From: Elusimicrobiota bacterium | GTDB lineage: Bacteria; Elusimicrobiota; Elusimicrobia; Elusimicrobiales; UBA9959 | Assembly (NCBI GenBank): GCA_003482905.1 | Contig: DMXM01000028.1 | Coordinates: 36,479 to 100,478 of the forward strand | DNA: 64,000 nt | Direction: 5' to 3' | Part shown: in pieces, positions 35,244 through 44,166 of the stretch | Position numbering within the stretch: position 1 is the first letter of the stretch | Layout: each line of letters begins with the position of its first letter | The notes under the pieces: model-generated | Databases searched by the model: none | Told to the model about the DNA's origin: nothing | Seen by the model: the letters and a program-made list of their open reading frames with translations, nothing else | Program-made: the position numbers and the translations under genes

Positions 35244-35555
35244 TTACCGCCCGGGTGCGGGCCCGTCCCCGTAGACACGCCTGATCTTTTCCCTCAGCTC
35301 CTCGGCCGGACGATAAAATACGGATATGGCGGAGATCTCGTTTAAATATTCCAGGGCCGCGGACAGGTCGTTGTTGCTGTAGGCGCCCACCGCCTTGTAA
35401 TAGATCCCCTCGATTTTTTGCGCGTCAGCAGGGGAAAGCATTGCGGCCTCCTCTTTTACGGCCGGGGCCGGGCGCGTCTGCACCTTGCGGCCCGGCAGCA
35501 CACAGGCGCAGAACAAGGACGCTGCCATGGCTGGGAACAGATATTTATGATTCAT
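35244..35555 (-). CDS. Small putative lipoprotein with one TPR-like unit
   Basis: 103 residues from ATG 35553-35555 (MNHKYLFPAMAASLFCACVLPG); a longer frame starting ten codons earlier has no better support. The N-terminus is an export signal with Cys residues at its end, possibly an unusual lipobox. The mature part (LSPADAQKIEGIYYKAVGAY, DLSAALEYLNEISAIS) is helical and TPR-like. No named family. It lies five bases upstream of the histidine kinase and probably shares its transcript, so it may modulate that sensor. Confidence 0.65.
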   Translation of the reverse strand: MNHKYLFPAMAASLFCACVLPGRKVQTRPAPAVKEEAAMLSPADAQKIEGIYYKAVGAYSNNDLSAALEYLNEISAISVFYRPAEELREKIRRVYGDGPAPGR

Positions 35556-35664
35556 AACCCTTTTTACCCGTGGCCCTCCCGGCACAACTGATAAATACTT
35601 TACATTATTCCAGGCCCGCCCGGAGATGCCGCGCCCCGCGGGCGCCCTGCTACCAGAAGCAATA

Positions 35665-35690
35665 ATTAGGAAGTTAGGAAGCAGCGTCCC
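35665..35690 (-). repeat. Dispersed repeat, copy 1 of the GGGACGCTGCTTCC family
   Basis: On the minus strand the sequence GGGACGCTGCTTCCTAACTT (then CCTAAT) matches 62989-63013 at 24 of 25 positions. It lies in a 147-base gap between a PLD-like gene and a lipoprotein gene, where nothing else was seen. Confidence 0.7.
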
Positions 35691-35702
35691 GTCCCCCTTC
35701 CC

Positions 35703-36857
35703 CTATTCGGCCGGGACGGAGCGGGCGGCTTGGGCCATTTCCTGCGGGGACGGGGCGTAGGCTTTTGAGAATATATCCTCGAACTGGGCGGCGAAGGGCG
35801 CCGTGTAGGCCGGGCTGTCCGTATAGAACATGTTCTCGAAATTATTGTCCCGGGCGTTGGCGGACCAGTTGAAGGAACCGGTCATCAGCAGTTTGCCGTC
35901 CAGCACAGCGAACTTGTTGTGCATAACGCCCTTGCCGGAGAAGCCCTGGCTCCAGCGGAAAGGGACGCCGTTGTCGTAGAGCAGCCTGCCCACCTCGGAC
36001 TGGCTCGCCTGCACCCTGTCCACCACCACGCGCACCTTTACCCCGCGCTTCTGCGCGTCGATCACGGCGGCGGCTATATCCAGGGAATAAAAACTGAATA
36101 CCGCGATGTCGGCGCTCTCGCGGGCGGCGTTCACCGCGTCTACTATATCGGCCTCCGTGCGGCCGCCGGGAGAAAAAGAATAACCGGGCAGCGCCAGGCC
36201 GTTGAAGACTACGGGGCGCAAAGGGTCTTCGGGCGGCGGGCCGTAGTTTTCCACCGGCGCGCCGGGGCCGTCCGCGACGCTCCTTGAAAAGCCCCACATC
36301 CAGTCGAAATATCTGCGGTAACCCGCCACCATGGCCGCGTCGCGGCTGAAGACCGCGTTCTCGCTGTTGGCCGTATTAGCGGTGACCGCCCAGTTGAAAG
36401 AGCCGGCCATAACGAGTTTCCCGTCGAATATGCCTATCTTGTTGTGCATTATGCCGTAGCGGCCCGCTCCGCGCAGCGCGCGCAGGTTCACGCCGCCGTC
36501 CATGATCTGCAGTATCTGGTCGCTGACCCGCGGCGTAAGAACATGGGACTCGTTCATAATGACGCGCACCGCCACCCCGCGCTTCCTGGCGTCCACCAGC
36601 GCGTCCGCCACCCGCGGCAGCGTAAATCCGTAAACCGCCACGTCCACCGAGGATACGGACGCCCTCACCGCGCCCTCGATCAAAGCCTCTATATCCGTAG
36701 TCCCTGAAAAAGCGCAATCCGGGATAACGAGCGCGGGCTGCGGCGCCGGGACCTCTACTACCCCGTAGGCGGAGATAGAAGGCGGCGCCCACTCGCCCGC
36801 CCGAACCACAGGCGCGGCCAGCAGCAGGAAGAATGCACGTATGACGTGTTTATACAT
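35703..36857 (-). CDS. Secreted phospholipase D-like protein with two HKD motifs
   Basis: 384 residues with a signal peptide (about 1-21). Two PLD-superfamily halves are seen: MHNKIGIFDGKLVMAGSFNW (around residue 140) and MHNKFAVLDGKLLMTGSFNW (around residue 330). Each has HxKxxxxD followed by GSFNW, so both catalytic motifs needed for one active site are intact. Spaced AVYGFTLPRVADALVDARKRGV and AVFSFYSLDIAAAVIDAQKRGV confirm internal duplication. Close relatives include the Nuc-type endonucleases and cardiolipin-synthase-like enzymes; the substrate cannot be told. Its product would act in the periplasm or outside. The next gene downstream on this strand is separated by a repeat. Confidence 0.92.
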   Translation of the reverse strand: MYKHVIRAFFLLLAAPVVRAGEWAPPSISAYGVVEVPAPQPALVIPDCAFSGTTDIEALIEGAVRASVSSVDVAVYGFTLPRVADALVDARKRGVAVRVIMNESHVLTPRVSDQILQIMDGGVNLRALRGAGRYGIMHNKIGIFDGKLVMAGSFNWAVTANTANSENAVFSRDAAMVAGYRRYFDWMWGFSRSVADGPGAPVENYGPPPEDPLRPVVFNGLALPGYSFSPGGRTEADIVDAVNAARESADIAVFSFYSLDIAAAVIDAQKRGVKVRVVVDRVQASQSEVGRLLYDNGVPFRWSQGFSGKGVMHNKFAVLDGKLLMTGSFNWSANARDNNFENMFYTDSPAYTAPFAAQFEDIFSKAYAPSPQEMAQAARSVPAE

Positions 36858-36884
36858 TGAGATAGCGCTGCCCGGCCAGGCCGG

Positions 36885-38342
36885 CTACAGCTGGCGGCGC
36901 TGAGCGGCGATATTGAAGAGTTTAATATAGGCCTCTGCCGACTTGCCCCATGAGTAGTCGCCGCGCATGGCGTTCTTCACCATCAGGTTCCAGTTCTCGC
37001 GCCAGCCGTAGAGCGATACGATATGCCCCAGCACGGACCTGAGCTGCCCCTCGTCCGCGTTGTCCATGGCGAAACCGTTGGAATCCTTGGGCTCGCCGTT
37101 GTAGAAGACGGTGTCCTTCAGCCCGCCCGTGCGCGTCACCACCGGCAGCGCCCCGTAGCGCATGGCTATCATCTGGGAGAGCCCGCAGGGCTCGAACCGC
37201 GACGGCATAACGAAAATATCGGAAGCCCCGTAGATCCTGTGCGCCAGCGCCTCGTCGAAGCCGGTCCGGAAAGCCACCCGTTTGGGATCGGCCGCCGCCA
37301 GCGCGCCGAAGGCGTCCGCCAGCCCCGGGTCGCCGGCGCCCAGCACCACGAACTGCATTTTATCCAGAAAATCGGGCGCCGCCTTTAACAGCACGTCCAA
37401 ACCCTTCTGGCGGTCCAGACGGCTCACCACCCCGGCCAGGATAATGTCCTTGTTCTCCTCCAGTCCCAGGTCCTTCTGCAGCCCCTTCTTTGCCGCCGCC
37501 TTGCCGCGCTGGAAGCTCTTCAGCTCGTAGCCGCGTTCCAGGAAAGTATCCGTGGACGGGTCCCAGATCTCCTCGTCTATCCCGTTCAGGATGCCGAAGA
37601 GGTCCGAGGTGCGGTGCTTCATCACGCCCTCCAGCCCGTGTCCGAACTCGGGCCGGTACTGGATCTCACTGGCGTAGGTGGGGCTGACCGTGGTGACCAG
37701 GTCGGCGAAGATCAGGGCCGACTTCATGAAATTTATCCCGCCGTAGAACTCCAGGCGCTCCGGCGTGAAATCCAGCCAGGAGAAGCCGGCCTTCAGCAGC
37801 GCCTCCTTGGGAAACATCCCCTGGTAGGCGATATTATGGATGGTGAAGACCGAGGCCGTCTTGGCGAAGAAGGAATCGATACGGTAAAGCGTGCGCAGGT
37901 AGGCCGGCACCAGGCCGGTCTGCCAGTCGTGGCAGTGGATCACGTCGGGTTTGAAGCCGATGAACTTGGCGCCCTCCAGCACCGCGCGCGAAAAGAATAT
38001 AAAGCGCTCGTCGTTGTCCTCATAGTCCCCCGCCGCCGTGCGGTACATGCCGGGCCGGTCAAAGAACTTGGGGTTCTCTATGAAATAAACGGCCACCTTG
38101 CCCCATTGCACGCGGCTCATGGTGGCGGTTTCAACCCGGTTGCCCACCGGTATAAGGAAGCTGCCGCCGGCCGCCTTCGGGGAAAAAGCCCCCCCGCCCA
38201 CGTTGCGGTAGCGCGGCAGAAAAAGCACCACCTCGGCATCGTCCGTCCTGGAGAACACCTGCGCCAGCGCGCCGGTGACGTCCGCCAGGCCGCCCGTCTT
38301 GCAGAAAGGGAACGCCTCGCTTGCGGCAATAAGGATCTTCAT
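36885..38342 (-). CDS. glgA: Glycogen (starch) synthase GlgA
   Basis: 485 residues, the size of bacterial GlgA. It transfers glucose from ADP-glucose to a growing alpha-1,4-glucan. The N-terminal nucleotide-sugar-binding loop is KTGGLADVTGAL (KxGGLADV), and the C-terminal GT-B half has SRFEPCGLSQMIAMRYGALPVV with the catalytic Glu in the family's usual ExCGL-like context. HIxxHDWQTGLVPAYL lies in the N-terminal half. The start codon is conserved for this family (MKILIAASEAFPF). It is 10 bases after galT, suggesting one transcript for carbohydrate storage and hexose-phosphate use. Confidence 0.96.
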   Translation of the reverse strand: MKILIAASEAFPFCKTGGLADVTGALAQVFSRTDDAEVVLFLPRYRNVGGGAFSPKAAGGSFLIPVGNRVETATMSRVQWGKVAVYFIENPKFFDRPGMYRTAAGDYEDNDERFIFFSRAVLEGAKFIGFKPDVIHCHDWQTGLVPAYLRTLYRIDSFFAKTASVFTIHNIAYQGMFPKEALLKAGFSWLDFTPERLEFYGGINFMKSALIFADLVTTVSPTYASEIQYRPEFGHGLEGVMKHRTSDLFGILNGIDEEIWDPSTDTFLERGYELKSFQRGKAAAKKGLQKDLGLEENKDIILAGVVSRLDRQKGLDVLLKAAPDFLDKMQFVVLGAGDPGLADAFGALAAADPKRVAFRTGFDEALAHRIYGASDIFVMPSRFEPCGLSQMIAMRYGALPVVTRTGGLKDTVFYNGEPKDSNGFAMDNADEGQLRSVLGHIVSLYGWRENWNLMVKNAMRGDYSWGKSAEAYIKLFNIAAQRRQL

Positions 38343-38352
38343 AAATTCTCCT

Positions 38353-39348
38353 CTAGATCTTGAACTTCACTCCGGCGTTCAGCATATCGGCCGCGTCCTC
38401 GGGGGAAACGGTGTTTATATAGAAGCCGGTGCCCCATTCGAACCCGGCCACGTGACTGAGCTTGGGCATGATCTCTATATGCCAGTGATAATGTCCCGCC
38501 GACGGTTCCTGCACCGGCATGGTGTGCACTATCAGGTTATAGGAAAGGTCCGGCAGCGACGCCGAAAGCTTGTTCAGCGCGGTCTTGATCACCCCGGCGA
38601 GCGTTCCGGCCAGCTCTCCCGGCATTTCCTCAAAGTGGCTGGCATGTTTTTTGGGAAGGATCCAGGTCTCGAAGGAGAACCGGCTGGCGTAGGGCGTTAC
38701 GGCGAGGAAGTCGGCGTTCTCGGCCACCACGCGCCGCTTAAAATCCGTTTCTTCCTTTACTATATCGCAGAACACGCAGGTACCGCGCTCGCGGTGGTAA
38801 TCGGCGGCCCCGTCTATCTCCTGCATAACGCGCAGCGGAGCCATAGGCATGGCTATGATCTGGGAATGCGGGTGCAGCAGGCTCGCCCCGGCGTTGCGGC
38901 CGTGGTTCTTGAAGATCATCACGTATTTTATGCGCGGGTCTTTCTTTATTTCGCCGACGCGCAGCACGAAGGTGCGGATCACGTCGGCCACGGCCTCCGG
39001 CGGCATGGCCTCCAGCAGATCGCCGTGCCCGGGGGCCTCTATGACCACCTCGTGGAAGCCCATGCCGTCCATACTGTCGTAGATGCCGGAACGGCGGTTC
39101 TCTGCCGAACCGCTGTCTTCCAGGGCCGGGTATTTATTGCGCACCACGCGCAGGCGCCAGCCGCCTTTTTCACCGGGCAGGGAATAGATCTCCGGCGGGG
39201 TAAGCCGCTCGTTGCCGGCGCAGAAAGGGCAGGCATAGCCGCCGGCCTCCGGGCCGGAGCCGAGGCGGAACTCGTTGGGGCGCAGGCCGCGCTCCGATGC
39301 GATTATAACCCAGCGGCCAAAAACTGGGTCTTTGCGGATTTCAGGCAT
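38353..39348 (-). CDS. galT: Galactose-1-phosphate uridylyltransferase (GalT)
   Basis: 331 residues. It exchanges UMP between UDP-glucose and hexose-1-phosphate in the Leloir pathway, or a related reaction (some members are ADP-glucose phosphorylases). The catalytic His is in LLHPHSQIIAMP (HPHSQ), and the zinc ligands include ACPFCAGNE at the N-terminus. The C-terminal half has HYHWHIEIMPKL, also typical. Its neighbour glgA makes a role in glycogen metabolism plausible, in which case an ADP-glucose-related activity cannot be excluded. Confidence 0.93.
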   Translation of the reverse strand: MPEIRKDPVFGRWVIIASERGLRPNEFRLGSGPEAGGYACPFCAGNERLTPPEIYSLPGEKGGWRLRVVRNKYPALEDSGSAENRRSGIYDSMDGMGFHEVVIEAPGHGDLLEAMPPEAVADVIRTFVLRVGEIKKDPRIKYVMIFKNHGRNAGASLLHPHSQIIAMPMAPLRVMQEIDGAADYHRERGTCVFCDIVKEETDFKRRVVAENADFLAVTPYASRFSFETWILPKKHASHFEEMPGELAGTLAGVIKTALNKLSASLPDLSYNLIVHTMPVQEPSAGHYHWHIEIMPKLSHVAGFEWGTGFYINTVSPEDAADMLNAGVKFKI

Positions 39349-39380
39349 TTAATTAATGACGGTTGCGGAAAAACCGCCGG

Positions 39381-40223
39381 TCAGACGGGCTTCTCTTCCG
39401 ACTCGCCGCCGGACTGCTCGGAGATCACCGCCTCCGCTGCCGGTTCGTCCGCCGGAACTTCCGTGGATTGCGCGGTCTCCATCAATTCCACCGCCTCCGC
39501 GGCTTCGGGGGCCGGTTGCTCCTCAGCCGGAAAATCTTCGGCCGTGGCCTCCGGGCTTAATTCCTGGCGCTCCCCGTCCGGGAGCTGTTCATCAACGGCC
39601 TGGGCGGGGTCGGCCGGCGGCATGCCTTCGGCCACGGGCTCGGGAATGGAATCCTGCTCTATGATCTCCACCGCCGTGGACTGGGCGCCGGCGGCCGCGT
39701 TCTCTATGCTGAAGCTGTCGAGTTTCGGCAGGTCGTCCAGCGAGTTAAGCCCGAACTGGCGCAGGAATTCGCTGGTGGTGCCGTAAAGTATGGGGCGGCC
39801 TATGCTCTCCCTGCGGCCCACCACGGTGATCAGTTTGCGCTGCGTGAGGGTTTCCAGCGGGCCTATCACTTCCACGCCGCGTATGGCCTCTATCTCGGCG
39901 CGGGTCAGCGGCTGTTTGTAGGAGATTATGCAGAGCGTCTCCAGAGCCGCCTGCGTCAGGCGCACGGTCATTTTATTCTGGTAAAGCTTGCGCACCCACA
40001 GGCCGTACTCGGGCCTGGTGGCCAGCTGCCAGCCGCCCGCCACCTGCATCACCTGCAGGGTGCGGCCTTCCTCGTCGTAGTTCTTGCGCAGCTCTGCAAG
40101 AACGCCTTCCAGGCGCTCCTTGTTCTTTATTTCGCACAGCTGGCTTATACGGCTTACCGGCAACGGGGCATCCGTTATAAAAAGCAGGGTTTCTATTACT
40201 TTTTTAAGTTCCGCGTCTTCCAT
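39381..40223 (-). CDS. scpB: Segregation and condensation protein ScpB, with long acidic tail
   Basis: 280 residues. ScpB is a winged-helix kleisin-associated subunit of the SMC-ScpAB condensin that organises the chromosome. The N-terminal 180 residues match the family (IETLLFITDAPLPVSRISQL, ALETLCIISYKQPLTRAEIEAIRGV, LYGTTSEFLRQFGL). The remaining 100 residues are an acidic, Glu/Ala/Pro-rich low-complexity tail (QELSPEATAEDFPAEEQ) not found in most ScpB proteins. The scpA gene lies 44 bases upstream in the same operon. Confidence 0.94.
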   Translation of the reverse strand: MEDAELKKVIETLLFITDAPLPVSRISQLCEIKNKERLEGVLAELRKNYDEEGRTLQVMQVAGGWQLATRPEYGLWVRKLYQNKMTVRLTQAALETLCIISYKQPLTRAEIEAIRGVEVIGPLETLTQRKLITVVGRRESIGRPILYGTTSEFLRQFGLNSLDDLPKLDSFSIENAAAGAQSTAVEIIEQDSIPEPVAEGMPPADPAQAVDEQLPDGERQELSPEATAEDFPAEEQPAPEAAEAVELMETAQSTEVPADEPAAEAVISEQSGGESEEKPV

Positions 40224-40267
40224 AGTACCTCTTGTAGGCGAAGGATGATAAAATCGTAAAACTGCGG

Positions 40268-41035
40268 TCAGCTGCCGGGCTGCGGGACCGGCCCGCTTTC
40301 GGCGGCCGGGGTTTCGGGGGCGGCGGGCTCCGCCGCGGCGACGGGCGCGGGATAAATGCGCACCTCGGAGTAGGCGTCGTCCTGGGAAACCATGATCTTG
40401 CGCTGCTTGACCAGCTCCAGCAAGGCCATAAAACAGGTGATAACGCCCAGGCGCTTGGTCTCGGAGGCGAACACGTCGTCGAGCAGCAGCCAGTCGCGCC
40501 CCTCCAGCATCTTCTGTATCTTGGCCACGCGCGAATCTATGGGGAACTGGTCGGCCTCCACCTCGCCCGAGGGCTCGGCGCGCTCAAAAGCGCGTTTGAC
40601 CGCGTCCATCAGGGCGTGGAAATCCAGGTCCAGGTATTTATCCTCGCTGGTGAACACCGGCGAGCCGCGGTAGAACGCGTCCTTGAATTTGGAGAAGCGC
40701 GTATTCATATCCTTGGACGCTTCTTTATAGCGCTGGTATTCCTCCAGCATGCTCACCAGGGCGCCCCTGGGGTCGGGGCCGTTCTCGCCCTCGGGCTGCT
40801 CTGGCGCGGGCAGCAGCATCTTGGCCTTCACCTGCATCAGGGTGGCGGCCATCACCAGAAATTCGCCGGCCACCTCCAGGTTAAGGCTCTTCATGACCTC
40901 CAGGTACTGCAGGTACTCGGAGGTTATCTGCGATATGGGGATGTCATAGATATCAAGATTATTCTTCTTGATCAAATGCATCAGCAGGTCCAGGGGACCC
41001 TCGAAATTTTCCAGATGTATGTCTATAGCGCTCAT
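40268..41035 (-). CDS. scpA: Segregation and condensation protein ScpA
   Basis: 255 residues, a kleisin that bridges SMC heads. Diagnostic sequence includes the N-terminal HLENFEGPLDLLMHLIKKNNLDIYDIPI and the C-terminal ITCFMALLELVKQRKIMVSQDDAYSEVRI. The start codon overlaps the trpS stop (ATGA at 41032-41035), so translation is coupled. The C-terminal 30 residues are Ala/Pro-rich low complexity. Genes scpA and scpB follow an aminoacyl-tRNA synthetase and a site-2 protease, a housekeeping grouping also seen in other phyla. Confidence 0.95.
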   Translation of the reverse strand: MSAIDIHLENFEGPLDLLMHLIKKNNLDIYDIPISQITSEYLQYLEVMKSLNLEVAGEFLVMAATLMQVKAKMLLPAPEQPEGENGPDPRGALVSMLEEYQRYKEASKDMNTRFSKFKDAFYRGSPVFTSEDKYLDLDFHALMDAVKRAFERAEPSGEVEADQFPIDSRVAKIQKMLEGRDWLLLDDVFASETKRLGVITCFMALLELVKQRKIMVSQDDAYSEVRIYPAPVAAAEPAAPETPAAESGPVPQPGS

Positions 41036-42123
41036 ATAAGTCCGGCCGCTTTGGAAGCGGCGACCATCTTTTTCTCGGCCACGGCCGCGGCTTTCCCGGC
41101 CCCCGCGGCCAGCACTTCCTCCACGTTAACGGACGCGGCCAAAGCCTGGCGCCGCGCGCGGAAGGCGCCGACTTCCTTTTCCATCAGCTCTATCAGCTGA
41201 CCCTTGCAGGCGCCGCAGCCGGTGCGGCCTTCGCGGCACTCGGCCTCGCGGATCTTCCAGTCCGGGTTGTAAAGCTTATGAAAAGCGCAGACCACGCAGC
41301 CCTCGGGGTGGCCCTTGTCGTCCACCTTTATCTTGAGCGGGTCGGTGTACATCTTCTTTATCTTGCCTTCCAGACTCTTGGCGTCCTCACCCAACGCAAT
41401 GGTGTTGCCGTAGGACTTGCTCATCTTCCTGCCATCTATGCCCGGCACCACCGGGGAGCTGGTGAACAGCGGCTCCGGCTCGCAGAACACGGGGGCGCCG
41501 AACACATGGTTGAAGCGGCGGGCGATCTCGCGGGAAAGCTCCAAATGCGGCAGCTGGTCCTTGCCTATGGGCACGAACCTGGCGTCGTAAAGCAGGATGT
41601 CGGCGGCCTGCAGCACCGGGTAGCCCAGGAAGCCCAGCGTGGCCATGTCGGAATGCAGAGCCATTTCGTCGGCGTCGTGGCCGTGGGCCTCGGCCAGCTG
41701 CTTGGTGACGCCCTCGGCCTTCTTCATCTTGTCTTCCTGGCCCTTATACTTCTGCTTATAAAGCTCCTGCAGCTGTTCTTTGAAAGTGGGGTTCCTGAGC
41801 AGCCAGCTTATGGGTGTCACCATGCCCAGCAGCGTGAACAGCTCCGCGTGGGCCTTCACGTCGGACTGGCGGAAGAAGACGCACTTGGCCGGGTCCAGCC
41901 CCAGCGCCAGCCAGTCCAGCACCATCTCGCGGGTATTGGCGGCAATGTTCTCGCTCTTGTCCGTGCCGGTGGTCAGCGCGTGCCAGTCCGCCACAAAGAA
42001 ATAGCAGATGTATTTGTCCTGCAGCTCCACCCAGTTCTTAAGGGTGCCCCAGTAATTGCCCAGGTGCAGGCGGCCGGTGGGCCGGTTGCCGGAAACTACC
42101 ACGGGTTTATCGTTGTTTTCCAT
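41032..42123 (-). CDS. trpS: Tryptophanyl-tRNA synthetase, with Cys motif suggesting an Fe-S cluster
   Basis: 363 residues. Class I signatures are RPTGRLHLGNYWG (the HIGH equivalent) and KMSKSYGN. It charges tRNA-Trp. Between them and the C-terminus lies EGCVVCAFHKLYNPD, then ECREGRTGCGACKGQL: a C-x6-C-x2-C with an upstream Cys 16 or 19 residues away. Thermotoga TrpRS carries a 4Fe-4S cluster on C-x22-C-x6-C-x2-C, so this protein likely belongs to that group. The stop overlaps the scpA start. It is 3 bases from the M50 protease gene. Confidence 0.95.
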   Translation of the reverse strand: MENNDKPVVVSGNRPTGRLHLGNYWGTLKNWVELQDKYICYFFVADWHALTTGTDKSENIAANTREMVLDWLALGLDPAKCVFFRQSDVKAHAELFTLLGMVTPISWLLRNPTFKEQLQELYKQKYKGQEDKMKKAEGVTKQLAEAHGHDADEMALHSDMATLGFLGYPVLQAADILLYDARFVPIGKDQLPHLELSREIARRFNHVFGAPVFCEPEPLFTSSPVVPGIDGRKMSKSYGNTIALGEDAKSLEGKIKKMYTDPLKIKVDDKGHPEGCVVCAFHKLYNPDWKIREAECREGRTGCGACKGQLIELMEKEVGAFRARRQALAASVNVEEVLAAGAGKAAAVAEKKMVAASKAAGLI

Positions 42124-42126
42124 ATT

Positions 42127-42762
42127 TCAGCCTAAATAGATGCCCAGATAAGACAACAGCATAAGCGCGAACCCCAGCGGCGGCAGCACTATATACTTGA
42201 TCAGCCCGGTCATCACCAGGCCAAGTATTATATAAACTCCGTAGGGCAGGTGGCGTTCGTACATCTCCAGCCAGCGGCCCTTAAGCAGGCCCAGGGCTAT
42301 CTGGCTGCCGTCCAGCGGGTAAACCGGGATCAGGTTGAACATGGCCAGCGCCAGGTTTATTATTACCGCGAAGCCGAAAGTTCTAAGGAGCGTCAGTGCC
42401 AGGTCCCCGCCTATGAAACCCAGTGTCGTGATCTTGAATGCCACCGCCGCCAGTACAGCCAGAAATATGTTTGAGAGCGGGCCGCTGAAGGCTACCATAG
42501 CCATGTCGGCGCGGGGGTTATTGAGACGGTACGGGTTTACAGGCACCGGCTTGGCCCAGCCGATGGCCGGCAGGTGCATCAGGGTGCAGGCGATCGGAAC
42601 CAGTACCGTGCCCACCGGGTCTATATGCGGCAGCGGGTTGAAAGAAAGCCGACCGGAAAGGTAAGCGGTATCGTCCCCGCGCCTGTAGGCCATGAAGCCG
42701 TGGGCGAATTCGTGGAAAATGACCGAAAAGAATAGCACAGGAATCTGTAAAATCCACTCCAT
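42127..42762 (-). CDS. Site-2 protease family (M50) membrane metalloprotease
   Basis: 211 residues with about six TM helices. The zinc site is in VIFHEFAHGFMAYRRGD (HExxH), and the distal Asp is in NLIPVYPLDGSQI (the NPxxxDG equivalent), both intact, so it is likely active. The short form without PDZ domain matches the rhomboid-like, single-domain M50 proteins of unknown substrate found in many bacteria. It is the first gene of a run through trpS, scpA and scpB. A perfect -10 box ends nine bases before the ATG, so the mRNA may be leaderless. Confidence 0.9.
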   Translation of the reverse strand: MEWILQIPVLFFSVIFHEFAHGFMAYRRGDDTAYLSGRLSFNPLPHIDPVGTVLVPIACTLMHLPAIGWAKPVPVNPYRLNNPRADMAMVAFSGPLSNIFLAVLAAVAFKITTLGFIGGDLALTLLRTFGFAVIINLALAMFNLIPVYPLDGSQIALGLLKGRWLEMYERHLPYGVYIILGLVMTGLIKYIVLPPLGFALMLLSYLGIYLG

Positions 42763-42771
42763 ATATATACA

Positions 42772-42777
42772 ATTATA
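42772..42777 (-). promoter_or_regulatory. -10 box upstream of the M50 protease operon
   Basis: Perfect TATAAT on the minus strand, nine bases before the ATG; the sequence around it is A/T-rich (ATATATTAATAT). The -35 at the expected spacing (TTCCAA) is weak. Confidence 0.5.
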
Positions 42778-42829
42778 TTAATATATCCACTAGATTGGAA
42801 AGCGGGGTTCCCAAAATCAAGTTTTTTAG

Positions 42830-42835
42830 TATAAT
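42830..42835 (+). promoter_or_regulatory. -10 box upstream of the nucleotide-sugar dehydrogenase
   Basis: Perfect TATAAT, 32 bases before the ATG at 42868. It also rules out the ATG at 42841 as the start, because that codon would lie at or before the transcription start. Confidence 0.55.
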
Positions 42836-42867
42836 TTCAGATGAATTTAACGGGGAAAAGACATATC

Positions 42868-44166
42868 ATGGAAAAAATTAAAAAACTCATCAGTGACAGG
42901 AAAGCCAAGATCGGCATAGTCGGCATGGGCTACGTGGGCCTGCCCCTGGCGGCGGAATTCGCCAAGGGCGGCTTTGCCGTAACCGGCTTCGAGGTGGACG
43001 CGCAGAAAGTCCGTGACATAAAGGCCGGCCAGTCATATATTCCCGACGTCCCCTCCTCGGAAGTGGCCGCCCTGGTAAAAAAGGGCCTGCTCGCCGCCAC
43101 GCTGGATTTCTCCCTCCTAAAACGCCAGGACGCCGTAATAATCTGCGTGCCCACCCCCCTGCGCAAGAGCAAGGACCCTGACGTTTCCTACATAGTGGCC
43201 TCCGTGCAGGAGACCCGCAAGTACCTGAAGCGCGGCCAGATAATAATATTGGAAAGCACCACCTACCCCGGCACCACCAAAGAACTGGTAAAGCCCATGC
43301 TGGAGGCCGGCGGCCTTAAGGCGGGCAAAGATTTCTACCTGGCCTTCTCGCCCGAACGCGTGGACCCCGGCAACGTAAAATACGGCGTAAAGAACACTCC
43401 TAAAGTGGTGGGCGGCCTGACGCCCGTCTGCACCGAGCTCGCCGGCGACCTCTACGCCGCGGTGATCGACCGCGTGCTCAAGGTCTCCAGCACCGAAGCG
43501 GCCGAACTGGTGAAACTGCTGGAGAACACCTTCCGCGCCGTCAACATAGCCATGATAAACGAGATGGCGCTGATGTGCAACAAGCTGGGCCTGGACGTCT
43601 GGGAGGTCATAAACGCCGCGGCCTCAAAGCCCTTCGGTTTCATGCCCTTCTACCCCGGCCCCGGCATAGGCGGCCACTGCATACCGCTGGACCCGCATTA
43701 CCTGGGCTGGAAGATGAAGACGCTGAACTTCGAGCCGCGCTTCATAGAACTTGCCGGCGCCATAAACTCCGCCATGCCGGACCACGTGGTGGCCCGCCTG
43801 GGTGAGATCCTCAACACCCGCGGCAAGGCCCTGAGCCGCTCCAAAATACTGATGATAGGCATGGCCTACAAGCCCGACATCTCCGACCACAGGGAGTCCC
43901 CCGCCCACGACGTGCTGACCCTGCTGGATAAAACCGGCGCCAAGGCCGATTACTACGACCCTTATGTCCCCGCGATAGAGCTGGACGGCGAGCCCCGCCG
44001 CTCGAAAAAAGACGCCCTGAAGAAGCTTAAGACTTACGACTGCGTGATGATAGTGACGCCGCACGCCTGCATAGATTACCGCAAAATAGCGAAAGACGCC
44101 CGCCTTGTCTTCGACACCAGGAACGCCACCAAAGGCCTCAAGGGAAGGAATATTTTCCGCCTATGA
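42868..44166 (+). CDS. UDP-sugar dehydrogenase (WbpA/WecC type)
   Basis: 432 residues, NAD-dependent oxidation of a UDP-hexose or UDP-N-acetylhexosamine to the uronic acid, for surface polysaccharide synthesis. The Rossmann start is GIVGMGYVGLPLAAEFA. The catalytic Cys is in PGPGIGGHCIPLDPHYL, whose surroundings (GFMPFYPGPG) resemble WbpA (UDP-GlcNAc 6-dehydrogenase). The C-terminal domain (MIGMAYKPDISDHRESPA) is complete. No glycosyltransferase genes are adjacent. The start at 42868 is preferred over 42841 because of the promoter position. The last four bases overlap the histidine kinase start (ATGA). Confidence 0.92.
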   Translation: MEKIKKLISDRKAKIGIVGMGYVGLPLAAEFAKGGFAVTGFEVDAQKVRDIKAGQSYIPDVPSSEVAALVKKGLLAATLDFSLLKRQDAVIICVPTPLRKSKDPDVSYIVASVQETRKYLKRGQIIILESTTYPGTTKELVKPMLEAGGLKAGKDFYLAFSPERVDPGNVKYGVKNTPKVVGGLTPVCTELAGDLYAAVIDRVLKVSSTEAAELVKLLENTFRAVNIAMINEMALMCNKLGLDVWEVINAAASKPFGFMPFYPGPGIGGHCIPLDPHYLGWKMKTLNFEPRFIELAGAINSAMPDHVVARLGEILNTRGKALSRSKILMIGMAYKPDISDHRESPAHDVLTLLDKTGAKADYYDPYVPAIELDGEPRRSKKDALKKLKTYDCVMIVTPHACIDYRKIAKDARLVFDTRNATKGLKGRNIFRL

